Assembly: GCF_029837695.1 (NCBI RefSeq)
Contig: NZ_JAOEEA010000008.1
Coordinates: 62,001-126,000 of the forward strand
DNA length: 64,000 nucleotides
Direction of reading: 5' to 3'
Source of the DNA: Pseudomonas sp. GD04019
GTDB taxonomy: Bacteria; Pseudomonadota; Gammaproteobacteria; Pseudomonadales; Pseudomonadaceae
Shown here one piece after another: positions 10,761-19,084 of this stretch. Numbering within the stretch: position 1 is the first letter of the stretch; the number at the start of each line of letters is the position of its first letter. Made by a program: the position numbers and the translations under genes. The notes beneath the pieces were generated by a model. That model did not search any database, was not told where the DNA came from, and saw nothing but the letters and a program-made list of their open reading frames with translations.

Positions 10761-11144
10761 GGTCCTCTCCTGCATTTCGCGTTGGCTCGGGTTCTTGTAG
10801 GAATTGCGGCCTTGCTTGAAACGGGATGGAGCACAGCGGCTGACAGCGGGAGGATGCACGGAGGAGGAGCCCGGACGGGCTCGGGTGCCATGCACGCATG
10901 GCGGGTGTGTTGCTCCCCCGGATGCCGGGAAAGTTTCCCGGCGAGATCGAAGCGCAGACGGACATCCGGTCGCTGACAGCTTGCGGGCATGGACGACGAG
11001 GAACCTCATGCCACCTCGGTGTTCCGAGGCTCCTGACACTCTAGTCGAGATTTCGCGGGGCGGTGCGGCAGCCTGTCAGGTGCCGCCCTGTGCTACCCTG
11101 CGGCCAGTTCTGCCGGGGCTTCCCGGTTCTTTTCGAGGTCATCG
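10761..11144. other. Divergent intergenic region between the permease and mpl (384 bases)
   Basis: No convincing gene or RNA was found here. It must contain the promoter of the minus-strand permease operon and the mpl promoter. I looked for a sigma-54 GG-N10-GC element, because the P. aeruginosa eat-eutBC operon uses a sigma-54 activator, and did not find a convincing one by eye. No regulator gene of the EatR type is encoded beside the cluster. Confidence 0.5.
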
Positions 11145-12497
11145 ATGCACATCCATATTCTCGGTATCTGCGGCACCTTCATGGGCTCCCTGGCCGTGCT
11201 GGCCAAGGAACTGGGGCACCGCGTCACCGGCTCCGACGCCAGCGTCTATCCGCCCATGAGTACCCAGCTCGAAGCCCAGGGCATCGAGCTGATGCAGGGC
11301 TACCTGCCCGAGCACCTGCAGCCGGCCCCCGACCTGGTGGTGATCGGCAACGCCCTGAGCCGCGGCAACCCGGCGGTGGAATATGTGCTCAACCAGAGCC
11401 TGCCTTATGTGTCCGGGCCGCAGTGGCTGGCCGATCATGTGCTGCAGGGCCGCTGGGTGCTGGGCGTGGCCGGCACCCACGGCAAGACCACCACCACCAG
11501 CATGCTGGCCTGGGTGCTGGAGCATGCCGGCATGAGCCCGGGCTTCCTGATCGGCGGCGTGCCGCAGAATTTCGGCGTCTCCGCGCGCCTGGGTGGCACG
11601 CCGTTCTTCGTGGTCGAGGCCGACGAGTACGACAGCGCCTTCTTCGACAAGCGCAGCAAGTTCGTCCATTACCGCCCGCGCACGGCGATCCTCAATAATC
11701 TGGAGTTCGACCACGCGGACATCTTCCCGGACCTGGCGGCCATCGAACGGCAGTTCCACCACCTGGTACGTACGGTTCCCGGAGAAGGGCTGATTATCCA
11801 TCCGCAGGCTGAAGAGGCGCTGGCGCGGGTGATCAAGATGGGCTGCTGGACCCCGGTGCAGACCACTGGCGAAGGCGGCCAGTGGCAGGCGCGCCTGCTC
11901 AGCGAGGACGGCTCGCGCTTCGAGGTGGTGTTCGACGGCAAGGTCGAAGGCACCGTGGAGTGGGAACTGACCGGTCAGCACAACGTGGCCAACGCCCTGG
12001 CTACTCTGGCCGCGGCGCGGCATGTCGGCGTGGTGCCGGAGCTGGGCATCGCCGGCCTGTCGAGCTTCAAGAGCGTCAAACGGCGTATGGAGAAGGTCGC
12101 GGAAGTGCAGGGCGTAACCATCTACGACGACTTCGCCCACCACCCGACCGCCATCGCCACCACCCTCGACGGCCTGCGCAAGCGTGTCGGCGATGCACCG
12201 ATAATCGCGGTGGTCGAACCGCGCTCCAACTCCATGAAGCTCGGCGCCCATCGCGACGGCCTGCCGGATTCCGTGGTGCAGGCCGATCAGGTGTTCTGGT
12301 ATGCCCCGGCCAACCTGGGCTGGGACCTGGCCGCCACCGTGGCCGGCTCCAGCGTGCCAACCCAGGTCTGCGACTCGCTGGAGGCCATCATCGCGGGCGT
12401 CAAGGCCGTCGCCGCGCCCGGCACCCAGGTGGTGATCATGAGCAACGGCGGCTTCGGCGGCCTGCATGGCAAGCTGGCGGCGGCGCTGGCCGAGTAA
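11145..12497 (+). CDS. mpl: UDP-N-acetylmuramate:L-alanyl-gamma-D-glutamyl-meso-diaminopimelate ligase
   Basis: A 450-residue Mur-ligase-family enzyme that reattaches recycled murein tripeptide to UDP-MurNAc in the cytoplasm. The ATP loop GTHGKTTTTS starts at residue 110. VEADEYDSAFFDKRSKF and the DDFAHHPTAI segment of the C-terminal domain are typical of Mpl. In P. aeruginosa, loss of Mpl raises AmpC expression through the recycling intermediates. It is followed by a palindromic repeat and then ubiX. Confidence 0.97.
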   Translation: MHIHILGICGTFMGSLAVLAKELGHRVTGSDASVYPPMSTQLEAQGIELMQGYLPEHLQPAPDLVVIGNALSRGNPAVEYVLNQSLPYVSGPQWLADHVLQGRWVLGVAGTHGKTTTTSMLAWVLEHAGMSPGFLIGGVPQNFGVSARLGGTPFFVVEADEYDSAFFDKRSKFVHYRPRTAILNNLEFDHADIFPDLAAIERQFHHLVRTVPGEGLIIHPQAEEALARVIKMGCWTPVQTTGEGGQWQARLLSEDGSRFEVVFDGKVEGTVEWELTGQHNVANALATLAAARHVGVVPELGIAGLSSFKSVKRRMEKVAEVQGVTIYDDFAHHPTAIATTLDGLRKRVGDAPIIAVVEPRSNSMKLGAHRDGLPDSVVQADQVFWYAPANLGWDLAATVAGSSVPTQVCDSLEAIIAGVKAVAAPGTQVVIMSNGGFGGLHGKLAAALAE

Positions 12498-12515
12498 CTG
12501 ACGCTGGGGTCGACA

Positions 12516-12631
12516 ACTCCCTCTCCCTCCGGGAGAGGGTTGGGGTGAGGGTGTTATAGGCAGCTCGGAGTTGCCTGAAGGACCCTCATCCTACGCGGCC
12601 TGCCCTGCCCCCTCTTCCGGGTGGAGAGGGG
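12516..12631. repeat. Family B palindromic repeat pair between mpl and ubiX
   Basis: A CCCTCTCC-CTCC-GGGAGAGGG palindrome followed by GGTGAGGGT, with a partly inverted second copy (ACCCTCATCC ... CCCTCTTCCGGGTGGAGAGGG), fills most of the gap. It is the same family as the copies at 7762 and 45627. Confidence 0.75.
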
Positions 12632-12656
12632 CAAACTCACACACCGAGGAGCCTGC

Positions 12657-13286
12657 ATGAACGGTCCCGAACGCATCACCCTGGCCATGACCGGCGCCTC
12701 CGGCGCCCAGTACGGCCTGCGCCTGCTCGACTGCCTGGTGCAGGAAGACCGCGAGGTGCACTTCCTGATCTCCAAGGCCGCGCAGCTGGTGATGGCCACC
12801 GAGACCGACGTGACCCTGCCGACCAAGCCCCAGGCCATGCAGCAATTCCTCTCCGAGTACACCGGCGCGGCGCCCGGACAGATCCGCGTGTACGGCAAGG
12901 AAGACTGGATGGCCCCGCCGGCCTCCGGCTCCGGCGCGCCGAGCGCCATGGTGGTGGTGCCATGCAGCACCGGCACCCTGTCGGCCATCGCCACCGGCGC
13001 CTGCAACAACCTGATCGAGCGCGCCGCCGACGTGGTGCTCAAGGAACGCCGCCAGCTGATCCTGGTGCCGCGCGAGGCGCCGTACTCCAGCATCCACCTG
13101 GAGAACATGCTCAAGCTGTCCAACCTCGGCGTGACCATACTGCCCGCGTCTCCCGGCTTCTATCACCAGCCGCAGACGGTGGACGACCTGGTCGACTTCG
13201 TTGTGGCGCGCATCCTCAACTGCCTGGGCATCCCTCAGGACATGCTGCCGCGCTGGGGCGAGCATCACCTGATCAGCGATGACTGA
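12657..13286 (+). CDS. ubiX: Flavin prenyltransferase UbiX
   Basis: A 209-residue flavoprotein that builds the prenylated FMN cofactor used by the decarboxylase UbiD in ubiquinone synthesis. The N-terminal flavin motif [15 protein letters not shown], the central [26 protein letters not shown] and the [17 protein letters not shown] segment are all conserved. An upstream start in the repeat region would add 12 residues. The ATG at 12657 follows ACCGAGGAGCCTGC, a good ribosome site. Its last codons overlap the start of the next lipoprotein gene. Confidence 0.96.
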   Translation: MNGPERITLAMTGASGAQYGLRLLDCLVQEDREVHFLISKAAQLVMATETDVTLPTKPQAMQQFLSEYTGAAPGQIRVYGKEDWMAPPASGSGAPSAMVVVPCSTGTLSAIATGACNNLIERAADVVLKERRQLILVPREAPYSSIHLENMLKLSNLGVTILPASPGFYHQPQTVDDLVDFVVARILNCLGIPQDMLPRWGEHHLISDD

Positions 13287-13635
13287 TCTCTTTGTAGGAG
13301 CGAGCTCTGCTCGCGAACGGTTGCCGCACAGAAGCTTCGCGAGCAGAGCTCGCTCCTACACGGTTGGTCTGGCTATGCTGCTGGTGCTACCCGGCTGTGC
13401 CAGCGTGCGCACCCTGGATGCGGCCAAGCCCGGTGCACCGATCATTTATTCCGGCACGCGCCTGGACTGGTATTCGCTGCAGGGCGGCTGCTGCCCGGTG
13501 GAGCGCTTCGGCGCCGAGGCGCCCAAATACGCCGGCCTCGACCTGCCGTTTGCCGCGTTGCTGGAGACCCTGCTGCTGCCCTTCGCTGTGGCCGCCGAGC
13601 TAGGCATAGGCCTCGGCGTCAGCGGCGGTAACTGA
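13279..13635 (+). CDS. YceK/YidQ-like small lipoprotein with a repeat-encoded N-terminus
   Basis: A 118-residue protein. A lipobox (LVLPGC, Cys about residue 40) precedes a YceK/YidQ-type domain with [21 protein letters not shown] and a C-terminal hydrophobic stretch ending [10 protein letters not shown]. The only ATG near the lipobox (13375) would leave a signal peptide with no basic n-region. The ATG at 13279 overlaps the ubiX end by 8 bases and reads straight through a 68-base palindromic repeat. Residues such as [14 protein letters not shown], giving a usable basic n-region and hydrophobic core, are then partly repeat-derived. Exact start is uncertain; the lipoprotein body is well supported. 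Function unknown. Confidence 0.65.
   Translation: MTDLFVGASSARERLPHRSFASRARSYTVGLAMLLVLPGCASVRTLDAAKPGAPIIYSGTRLDWYSLQGGCCPVERFGAEAPKYAGLDLPFAALLETLLLPFAVAAELGIGLGVSGGN
13293..13360. repeat. Palindromic repeat, family A (TGTAGGAGCGAGCTC type)
   Basis: Perfect 25-base inverted arms at 13293-13317 and 13336-13360 with an 18-base loop. The arms begin TGTAGGAGCGAGCTCTGCTC. Related copies are at 36057-36125 and 43804-43873. This REP-type doublet lies inside the open frame of the YceK-like lipoprotein. Confidence 0.92.
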
Positions 13636-13636
13636 A

Positions 13637-13712
13637 AGCCTGGCCAAAAACTCCGCTTGCTCAGCCATTTCCGCCACCGTTTGGCTTTAGCTAGCTCGCT
13701 TTTGACCAGGCT
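13637..13712. repeat. Imperfect inverted repeat between convergent genes
   Basis: AGCCTGGCCAAAA (13637-13649) is repeated inverted as TTTTGACCAGGCT (13700-13712), 12 of 13 pairs matching. The span separates the lipoprotein stop (13635) from the ybaK stop (13730). The long loop argues against a simple terminator, so it may be the remnant of a small element. Confidence 0.5.
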
Positions 13713-13729
13713 CTGCGGTCGGCGTTTAC

Positions 13730-14197
13730 TCAGGCGAAGGCCTGACAGACGTCCACCCACTCGCCTTGCACCAGCTCGGCCATGCGCTTCGGGCAGATGC
13801 GCACCGCGCTGTGGATGGCGCCCGCCGCCGGCAACACTTCTTCATAGTCGAGCAGCGAGCGGTCGCAGTATACCGCCAGGTCGGTGGCCAGGCCGAACGG
13901 GCACACCCCGCCAACTGGATGCCCGGTCAGCGCCACCACGCTTTCCGCGTCGAGCATCTTGGCCTTGGCGCCGAAGGCTTCCTTGAGCTTGCGGTTGTCC
14001 AGGCGGGCATCGCCGCGCGCCACCACCAGCAGTTCGCGTTCGCCGATGCGGAAGGCCAGGGTCTTGGCGATCTGTCCTGGCTCCACGCCATGGGCCTCGG
14101 CAGCCAGGGCCACGGTGGCGGTGCTGGTCTCCAGCTCTATGATGGCGATGTCGGGGGCCTTGGCGGCGAAGAAGGCGCGGACCGATTCCAGGCTCAT
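13730..14197 (-). CDS. YbaK/EbsC-type aminoacyl-tRNA deacylase
   Basis: A 155-residue single-domain protein of the YbaK/ProXp editing family, which hydrolyses mischarged tRNA (for example Cys- or Ala-tRNA-Pro) in trans. The conserved GHPVGGVCPFG segment (about residues 92-102) and KTLAFRIG with the active-site Lys are present. The ATG at 14197 has GGAAACCGCC upstream. The specific subfamily cannot be decided by eye. Confidence 0.88.
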   Translation of the reverse strand: MSLESVRAFFAAKAPDIAIIELETSTATVALAAEAHGVEPGQIAKTLAFRIGERELLVVARGDARLDNRKLKEAFGAKAKMLDAESVVALTGHPVGGVCPFGLATDLAVYCDRSLLDYEEVLPAAGAIHSAVRICPKRMAELVQGEWVDVCQAFA

Positions 14198-14261
14198 GGC
14201 GGTTTCCTTGGGCAAAAGCGCCATGCTTGCCGGCCGGTCCGGAGGAGTCAACCCGCCGGCA

Positions 14262-14873
14262 TCAGGCGGCCCAGCCGCGCCAGACCCAGGTCATCGGCCG
14301 CGGGCCAGGCAGGTAGCTGCTCTGCACTTCAGCGATATGGAAGCCGCCTGCGGCAAGCAGGGCAGGGATGTCGCGATTGAGGTGGCAGCCACCGGCTAGC
14401 GGTTTCCACAACGGTGTGATGCGGTCCTGCCAGGCGCGTACCTTGGCGTCCGGCGCACGGCCATGTTCGCTGAACAGCAGCTTGCCGCCGGGCTTGAGCA
14501 CCCGGCGCATCTCCAGCAGCGCGGCCAGCGGATCGGGGATGGTGCACAGGGTGAAGGTGCAGACGATGCTGTCGAAGCTGGCATCGGCGGCCTGGATCTG
14601 CCCCAGTTCCAGGGCGACCATCTCCACCGGAATGCCGATGCCTGCGGCGCGCTGGCGGGCCAGGCTCTGCATCTGCGCGGCCGGGTCGACGCCGACTATG
14701 GCGCTGACCTTGTCGCGATCGTAGAAGCTCAGGTTGAGGCCGGTGCCGATGCCGATCTCCAGCACCCGGCCTTCGGCCAGCGGCACGACCTGGGCGCGGG
14801 TCTTCATCACCTGGCCCATGCCGCAGGCGAAGTCGATCAGGCGCGGCAGGATCTTCTCGTCGTAGAACTTCAT
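14262..14873 (-). CDS. SAM-dependent methyltransferase (class I)
   Basis: A 203-residue Rossmann methyltransferase. Motif I is VLEIGIGTGLNLSFY (about residues 37-51), followed by GVDPAAQM, SFDSIVCTFTLCTIPD and LKPGGKLLFSEHG. Similar proteins are often labelled UbiE-like or phospholipid methyltransferase-like. No substrate can be assigned. Its ATG overlaps the stop of the upstream NAD-binding protein gene (TGATG), so the two are translationally coupled. Confidence 0.87.
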   Translation of the reverse strand: MKFYDEKILPRLIDFACGMGQVMKTRAQVVPLAEGRVLEIGIGTGLNLSFYDRDKVSAIVGVDPAAQMQSLARQRAAGIGIPVEMVALELGQIQAADASFDSIVCTFTLCTIPDPLAALLEMRRVLKPGGKLLFSEHGRAPDAKVRAWQDRITPLWKPLAGGCHLNRDIPALLAAGGFHIAEVQSSYLPGPRPMTWVWRGWAA

Positions 14874-15514
14874 CAGCGCCCGAGGCGCCGTAGTTCGTCG
14901 GATTCGACAATGCGAATGCCGTCGTTCTCCTCCAGCGCCAGGCGCCACAGGGCGCGGGCCAGAGCGGCGACCTCGATGCCGCGGTACTTGCCGGGAATCC
15001 AGCGCAGCAGCGGCGCGGCCAGGCGTTCGCCGAGGCGGAACTCGCGGCGCGGGCCGAGCAGCAGGGACGGGCGCACGATGGTCAGCTGCGGCCAGTCCAT
15101 CGCCTTGAGCGCCTCCTCGGTTTCACCCTTGACCCGGTTGTAGAACACCGAGGAGCTTGGGTCGGCGCCCAAGGCGCTGATCACCAGCAGGTGGCGGGTG
15201 CCCAGTTCGCGGGCGCGGCGGGCGAAGGCCAGCACCAGTTCCTGGTCGACGGCGCGGAAGGCTTCCTGGGAGCCGGCCTGGCGGATGGTGGTGCCCAGGC
15301 AGCAGAAGGCCGCGTCGATCTGCCCGTCGAGCTGTGGCAGCAGGTCGCTCAGCTGCCCGACCGGGTTGTCCAGGTGCGGGTGCTCGGCCAGCGGGCTGCG
15401 GCTTGGGGCCAGCACGCGGCTGATGGTCGGCTCGCTGAGCAGGCGGTCGAGCAGGTGTTCGCCGGTAAGGCCGGTGGCTCCGGCGAGCAGTATGTGCTGG
15501 GGCGTCAGGTACAT
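14873..15514 (-). CDS. NAD(P)-binding atypical short-chain dehydrogenase (NmrA-like)
   Basis: A 213-residue Rossmann protein with an N-terminal [14 protein letters not shown] nucleotide loop, [21 protein letters not shown] (containing the SDR-type YNRVK) and [10 protein letters not shown]. It resembles the HTATIP2/YbjT-like 'NAD-dependent epimerase/dehydratase' proteins. Its reaction is unknown. It is the upstream partner of the methyltransferase, overlapping it by one base. Confidence 0.86.
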   Translation of the reverse strand: MYLTPQHILLAGATGLTGEHLLDRLLSEPTISRVLAPSRSPLAEHPHLDNPVGQLSDLLPQLDGQIDAAFCCLGTTIRQAGSQEAFRAVDQELVLAFARRARELGTRHLLVISALGADPSSSVFYNRVKGETEEALKAMDWPQLTIVRPSLLLGPRREFRLGERLAAPLLRWIPGKYRGIEVAALARALWRLALEENDGIRIVESDELRRLGR

Positions 15515-15582
15515 GCTGGTCCTCCGCTATTACTGGTCAGCTTAGAGCGAATCGGCAGAAGCGTCCTGAAATTGATCGCCAA

Positions 15583-17286
15583 TTAATGAGCTTTCGTCGC
15601 TGCGGTCAGCGCCTGCTCGGCCTGCTGCGTGCGCAGCTTCTTCCAGTGTTCCACTACGGCCCGTGGCGCCCATAGTTGCGGCTCGGAGGGCTCGAAGTCG
15701 TCGGCCTCTTCGCGTTCGGCGACCTTGGCCTTGGCCAGTTCGAAGGCGCGGTTCAGGTCGTCGGTCTCGTTCAGCGCATCGGCGAACAGGGCGCGACCGA
15801 AATAGGTGAAATCGTTCTCCTCGGAGCAGCCGAAGGACACCCGGTCGGCCCTGGCCGCAGTCATCACCAGGGTCTTGTCGTTCTTCAGTGGCGGGATGAA
15901 GCCGCCGGAATAGCAGGCCGAAATCACCACCACCTTGTGCCTGTCCTTCAGCGGTGCCAGCAGCGCCGCCAGTTCGTTGGCCGGCAGGTCGGCGAGCTGC
16001 AGGCGCGGCTGGTCGATGCTCAATTGATGGTCGCGCGAGCCATGGCTGGTCAGGTAGAGGAACACCAGGTCCTCCGGACCGCTGCGCTCGGCCAGCGCCT
16101 GTACGGCGCGGGTCAGGCTCTCGCGGGTGGCCAGCGGGCGATCGGCCAGGTGGTCACGATGGTTGGTCAGGGTGATGTTGCCGCGGGCGCCGAAGCGCTC
16201 GCGCAGCAGCTTGCTGACGTAATCGGCCTCTCGCAGGAACACGCTCTGCTTGCCGTCGCCGGCCAGGGTCAGGCTGTACAGCTCGACGGCCGGGGTTGAG
16301 GCGGGCAGGGCGTCCAGCGCCTGTTGCAACAGTTGACCCTGCTGCAGCAGGCCGAGTTCCAGCGGGTCCGGTCGTGCGGCGCCGTCGGCCTGGCGGATCA
16401 GCTCGCCGCCGCGCCAGGTGCCCGCGGTGCGGCTGCCGTCGAGGGCGGTCAGCTCGCCTGTGCCTGCGTACTGGCCGTTGGCGAACTGGCCCTGGTAGAC
16501 GCTGCCGTCGGCCAGGCTCAGCTTGCCCTGGCCATGGAACTGCCAATGGCGGAATTCGCCTTCGTAGTGGCGGCCGTCGGCACCGCGGAATTCGCCCTTG
16601 CCGGTCAGCCCGCCATCCTTGAAGCGGCCGCTCCAGACTTCGCCTTCGCCGTTCTGGTAGCGGCCCTTGCCGTGGAACATGTCGTTGCGGAATTCGCCGC
16701 TGTAGCGCTCGCCGTCCTCGCCCTGGTAGCTGCCTTCACCTTGCAGCATGCCGTTCTTGAAGGTGCCGCTGAACTGGCCCTCGGCATTCTTGCGCACGCC
16801 TTCGCCCTGCGGCTCGCCGCGCACGAAACGGCCCTGGTAGCGGCTGCCGTCCGGCCATTCGAGGGTGCCGAGGCCATGGTAGCGATCGTCGCGGAACTCG
16901 CCGCGGTAGCTGACGCCGCCCTGCTGCAGGTGGCCTTCGCCGTGCATGTTGCCCTGCCTGAAACCGCCCTGGTAACGGGTGCCTTCGCCGTAGACGAATT
17001 CGCCCTGGCCCTCGAACAGGCCGAGGTGGAATTCGCCTTTGTAGCGCTCGCCGCTGGCGCCATGCCATTCGCCGAGGCCTTCGAGCAGGCCATCCTTGAA
17101 GCGGCCCTGGTAGTAGGTGCCGTTGGCATAGTCGATGCGGCCCTCGCCCTGCAGGCGGCCGTCGATCACCTCGCCGCGATAGCGACCGCCATCGGGTAGC
17201 ACCGCATCGGGCGGCAGCAATGGTTCGCCATCGCCGCAGGCGGCGAGCAGCAGGGCGAGGGTGAGGGGGGCTAGGCGGCGGGGCAT
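15583..17286 (-). CDS. Lipoprotein with MORN repeats and a C13-type caspase-fold peptidase domain
   Basis: A 567-residue protein. A signal peptide ending in LLLAAC gives a lipidated Cys at about residue 17. Residues about 33-300 hold roughly 11-12 consecutive MORN repeats of the form YxGxFxxGxxxGxGxL. Residues about 345-530 form a caspase-fold domain: His415 in LTSHGSRD and Cys458 in VISACYSGG make a plausible catalytic dyad of the Peptidase C13 (legumain-like) family. A charged tail follows. An equivalent gene sits next to the phaJ4-type gene in P. aeruginosa (from memory). Localisation is probably outer membrane or periplasmic. Substrate and role are unknown. Confidence 0.85.
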   Translation of the reverse strand: MPRRLAPLTLALLLAACGDGEPLLPPDAVLPDGGRYRGEVIDGRLQGEGRIDYANGTYYQGRFKDGLLEGLGEWHGASGERYKGEFHLGLFEGQGEFVYGEGTRYQGGFRQGNMHGEGHLQQGGVSYRGEFRDDRYHGLGTLEWPDGSRYQGRFVRGEPQGEGVRKNAEGQFSGTFKNGMLQGEGSYQGEDGERYSGEFRNDMFHGKGRYQNGEGEVWSGRFKDGGLTGKGEFRGADGRHYEGEFRHWQFHGQGKLSLADGSVYQGQFANGQYAGTGELTALDGSRTAGTWRGGELIRQADGAARPDPLELGLLQQGQLLQQALDALPASTPAVELYSLTLAGDGKQSVFLREADYVSKLLRERFGARGNITLTNHRDHLADRPLATRESLTRAVQALAERSGPEDLVFLYLTSHGSRDHQLSIDQPRLQLADLPANELAALLAPLKDRHKVVVISACYSGGFIPPLKNDKTLVMTAARADRVSFGCSEENDFTYFGRALFADALNETDDLNRAFELAKAKVAEREEADDFEPSEPQLWAPRAVVEHWKKLRTQQAEQALTAATKAH

Positions 17287-17380
17287 GACGGACGTCCTGG
17301 TCGGGGCATGCGCCGAGTATGCCAGCGCACAATGCAAACGGGGCGCCTGAGCGCCCCGTCGGTTGCGAACCGCTGTGCAA

Positions 17381-17836
17381 TCAGACGAAGCAGAGCGACA
17401 GCGACTCGGCGATGTAGGCGGGTTTTTCCTGGCCTTCGATCTCCAGGGTGGCCTCGACCTTGAACAGCCACTGCCCGGGCCGCTTTTCGGTGATCTCGAG
17501 CACCTTTGCGGCCAGGCGTACCCGCGAGTCGACCTTGACCGGCTGGATGAAGCGCACGCTGTCGAGGCCATAGTTGACGGCCATTTTCAGGCCTTCAGGC
17601 GCGAGCATGAGCTTTTCCATCAGTACCGGGATCAGCGACAGGCTGAGGAAGCCGTGGGCGATGGTGGTGCCGAACGGGGTGTGCTTGGCCTTGACCGGGT
17701 CGACGTGGATGAACTGATGGTCGCCGGTGCACTCGGCGAACTGGTTGATGCGTTGCTGATCGATGGTCAGCCATTCGGAACGTCCGAGTTCCTTGCCTAC
17801 ATAGTCTTGCAGTTGTGCTACGGGTACGAGCGGCAT
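17381..17836 (-). CDS. phaJ4: (R)-specific enoyl-CoA hydratase, PhaJ4-like (MaoC fold)
   Basis: A 151-residue hot-dog-fold hydratase that converts 2-enoyl-CoA from beta-oxidation to (R)-3-hydroxyacyl-CoA, a precursor of polyhydroxyalkanoate. The catalytic pair Asp39/His44 lies in TGDHQFIHVD, and FGTTIAHGFLSLSLIP is the MaoC signature. The N-terminus VPVAQLQDYVGKELGRSEWLTID closely resembles the PhaJ4 group as I remember it. The symbol is given on that resemblance plus position upstream of lrgA. Confidence 0.85.
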   Translation of the reverse strand: MPLVPVAQLQDYVGKELGRSEWLTIDQQRINQFAECTGDHQFIHVDPVKAKHTPFGTTIAHGFLSLSLIPVLMEKLMLAPEGLKMAVNYGLDSVRFIQPVKVDSRVRLAAKVLEITEKRPGQWLFKVEATLEIEGQEKPAYIAESLSLCFV

Positions 17837-17939
17837 AGATCCTCCTTGAGGATGCGCGGTTATTTATTGTTTTTGATGAACCAGGCTGGCCCTAGAACAG
17901 CATGGGCTGCGGGGGTGGGTCAAGCCGAAAGTCGCGGTT

Positions 17940-17968
17940 TATGGCGCACCCTCAGGCGTGTCTATAAT
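17940..17968 (+). promoter_or_regulatory. Candidate promoter for lrgAB
   Basis: A perfect -10-like TATAAT lies at 17963-17968, 31 bases before the lrgA ATG. The -35 position (TTATGG) is a poor match. It is the clearest sigma-70-like signal in the divergent gap between the phaJ4-like gene and lrgA. Confidence 0.4.
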
Positions 17969-17998
17969 GGCCGTCTTTTTGCAGCCGGAGTCTCTTGC

Positions 17999-18361
17999 AT
18001 GCTGCTTCGCGGCCTGACCTGGCTGGTGCTGTTCCAGTTGCTCGGCACCGCCCTCAATGCCCTGTTCCTGCCCTTGCTGCCGGGGCCGATCATCGGCATG
18101 CTGCTGCTGTTCGTGTTCCTCCTGCTGCGTGGCGAGGTGGGCCAGCCGATGACCGAGGCCGCCGCCGGCCTGCTGCGCTACCTGCCGCTGCTGCTGGTGC
18201 CGCCGGCGGTGGGGGTGATGGTCTACGCCGAGCAGATCGCCGCCGACTTCTGGGCCCTGGCCGGTGCGCTGGGCCTGTCCCTGCTGATCTCCATGCTGTT
18301 CGCTGGCTGGCTGATGCAGAAGCTGATCGAGCGCCAGGCGCGCCGCGAGGAACGTCCATGA
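17999..18361 (+). CDS. lrgA: CidA/LrgA-family holin-like membrane protein
   Basis: A 120-residue protein with four hydrophobic segments and the LPGPIIGMLLLF motif of CidA/LrgA (about residues 26-37), ending in a basic tail KLIERQARREERP. These proteins act with LrgB/CidB-type partners in the inner membrane, in programmed lysis or small-metabolite transport. The start overlaps nothing upstream; its stop overlaps the start of the LrgB-type gene (ATGA). Confidence 0.9.
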   Translation: MLLRGLTWLVLFQLLGTALNALFLPLLPGPIIGMLLLFVFLLLRGEVGQPMTEAAAGLLRYLPLLLVPPAVGVMVYAEQIAADFWALAGALGLSLLISMLFAGWLMQKLIERQARREERP

Positions 18362-19074
18362 GCCTGGACTGGCATGGCGCATTGCAGGCGGTGGTGCATC
18401 ACCCGCTGTTCGGCGTCGGCATCACCCTGGCCGTGTACCAACTGGCGCTGGCCGCCTACGAGCGCACGCGCTGGGTGTTCCTGCAGCCGGTGCTGGTGTC
18501 GATGACCGTGCTGATCGGCGTGCTGCTGCTCACCGGGCTGACCTTCCAGGAATACCGCGACAGCACCTTCCTGCTCAGCGTGCTGCTCGGCCCGACCACC
18601 GTGGCCCTGGCCGTGCCGCTGTTCCTCAACCTCAAGCGCATCCGCCAGCTGTTCTGGCCGACGCTGATTACCCTGCTGCTCGCCGGCGCCTTTGCCACCG
18701 TGCTGGGTGTGGCCCTGGCCTGGGCCTTCGGTGCCGAACGCATGATGCTGATGACCCTGGCGCCGAAGTCGGTGACCTCGCCCATCGCCATGCTGGTGGC
18801 CGAACAGATCGGCGGCGTGGCGGCCCTGGCCGCGGTGTTCGTGCTGATCACCGGCGTGCTCGGCGCCATGTGCGGACCGGAGCTGCTGCGCCGCATCGGC
18901 GTGCATCATCCGGCCGCCCAGGGCATGGCGCTGGGCATCACCGCCCACGCCGTGGGTACGGCGCGTGCCCTGCAAGACAGCGAGGAAAGTGGCGCCTTCG
19001 CCGCCCTGGCCATGAGCCTGATGGGCATGCTGACTGCCGTGGTGCTGCCACTGGTGGTGGTCCTGGTCGCCTGA
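18358..19074 (+). CDS. lrgB: CidB/LrgB-family membrane protein
   Basis: A 238-residue multi-spanning protein of the LrgB/CidB family, the partner of the preceding gene. Family motifs LAPKSVTSPIAM and GITAHAVGTARALQDSE are present. The 4-base overlap with lrgA indicates coupled translation. Whether the pair serves lysis control or transport in this organism cannot be read from sequence. Confidence 0.92.
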   Translation: MSLDWHGALQAVVHHPLFGVGITLAVYQLALAAYERTRWVFLQPVLVSMTVLIGVLLLTGLTFQEYRDSTFLLSVLLGPTTVALAVPLFLNLKRIRQLFWPTLITLLLAGAFATVLGVALAWAFGAERMMLMTLAPKSVTSPIAMLVAEQIGGVAALAAVFVLITGVLGAMCGPELLRRIGVHHPAAQGMALGITAHAVGTARALQDSEESGAFAALAMSLMGMLTAVVLPLVVVLVA

Positions 19075-19084
19075 GGAGTTGCCC

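Noticed and set aside
10761..11144. Sigma-54 promoter or riboswitch ahead of the permease operon
   Set aside because: No convincing GG-N10-GC pair at proper spacing and no recognised aptamer fold by eye.
13375..13635. Alternative start of the YceK-like lipoprotein at the ATG next to the lipobox
   Set aside because: It would leave only seven residues before the Cys with no positive charge and no ribosome site. Kept only as an alternative.
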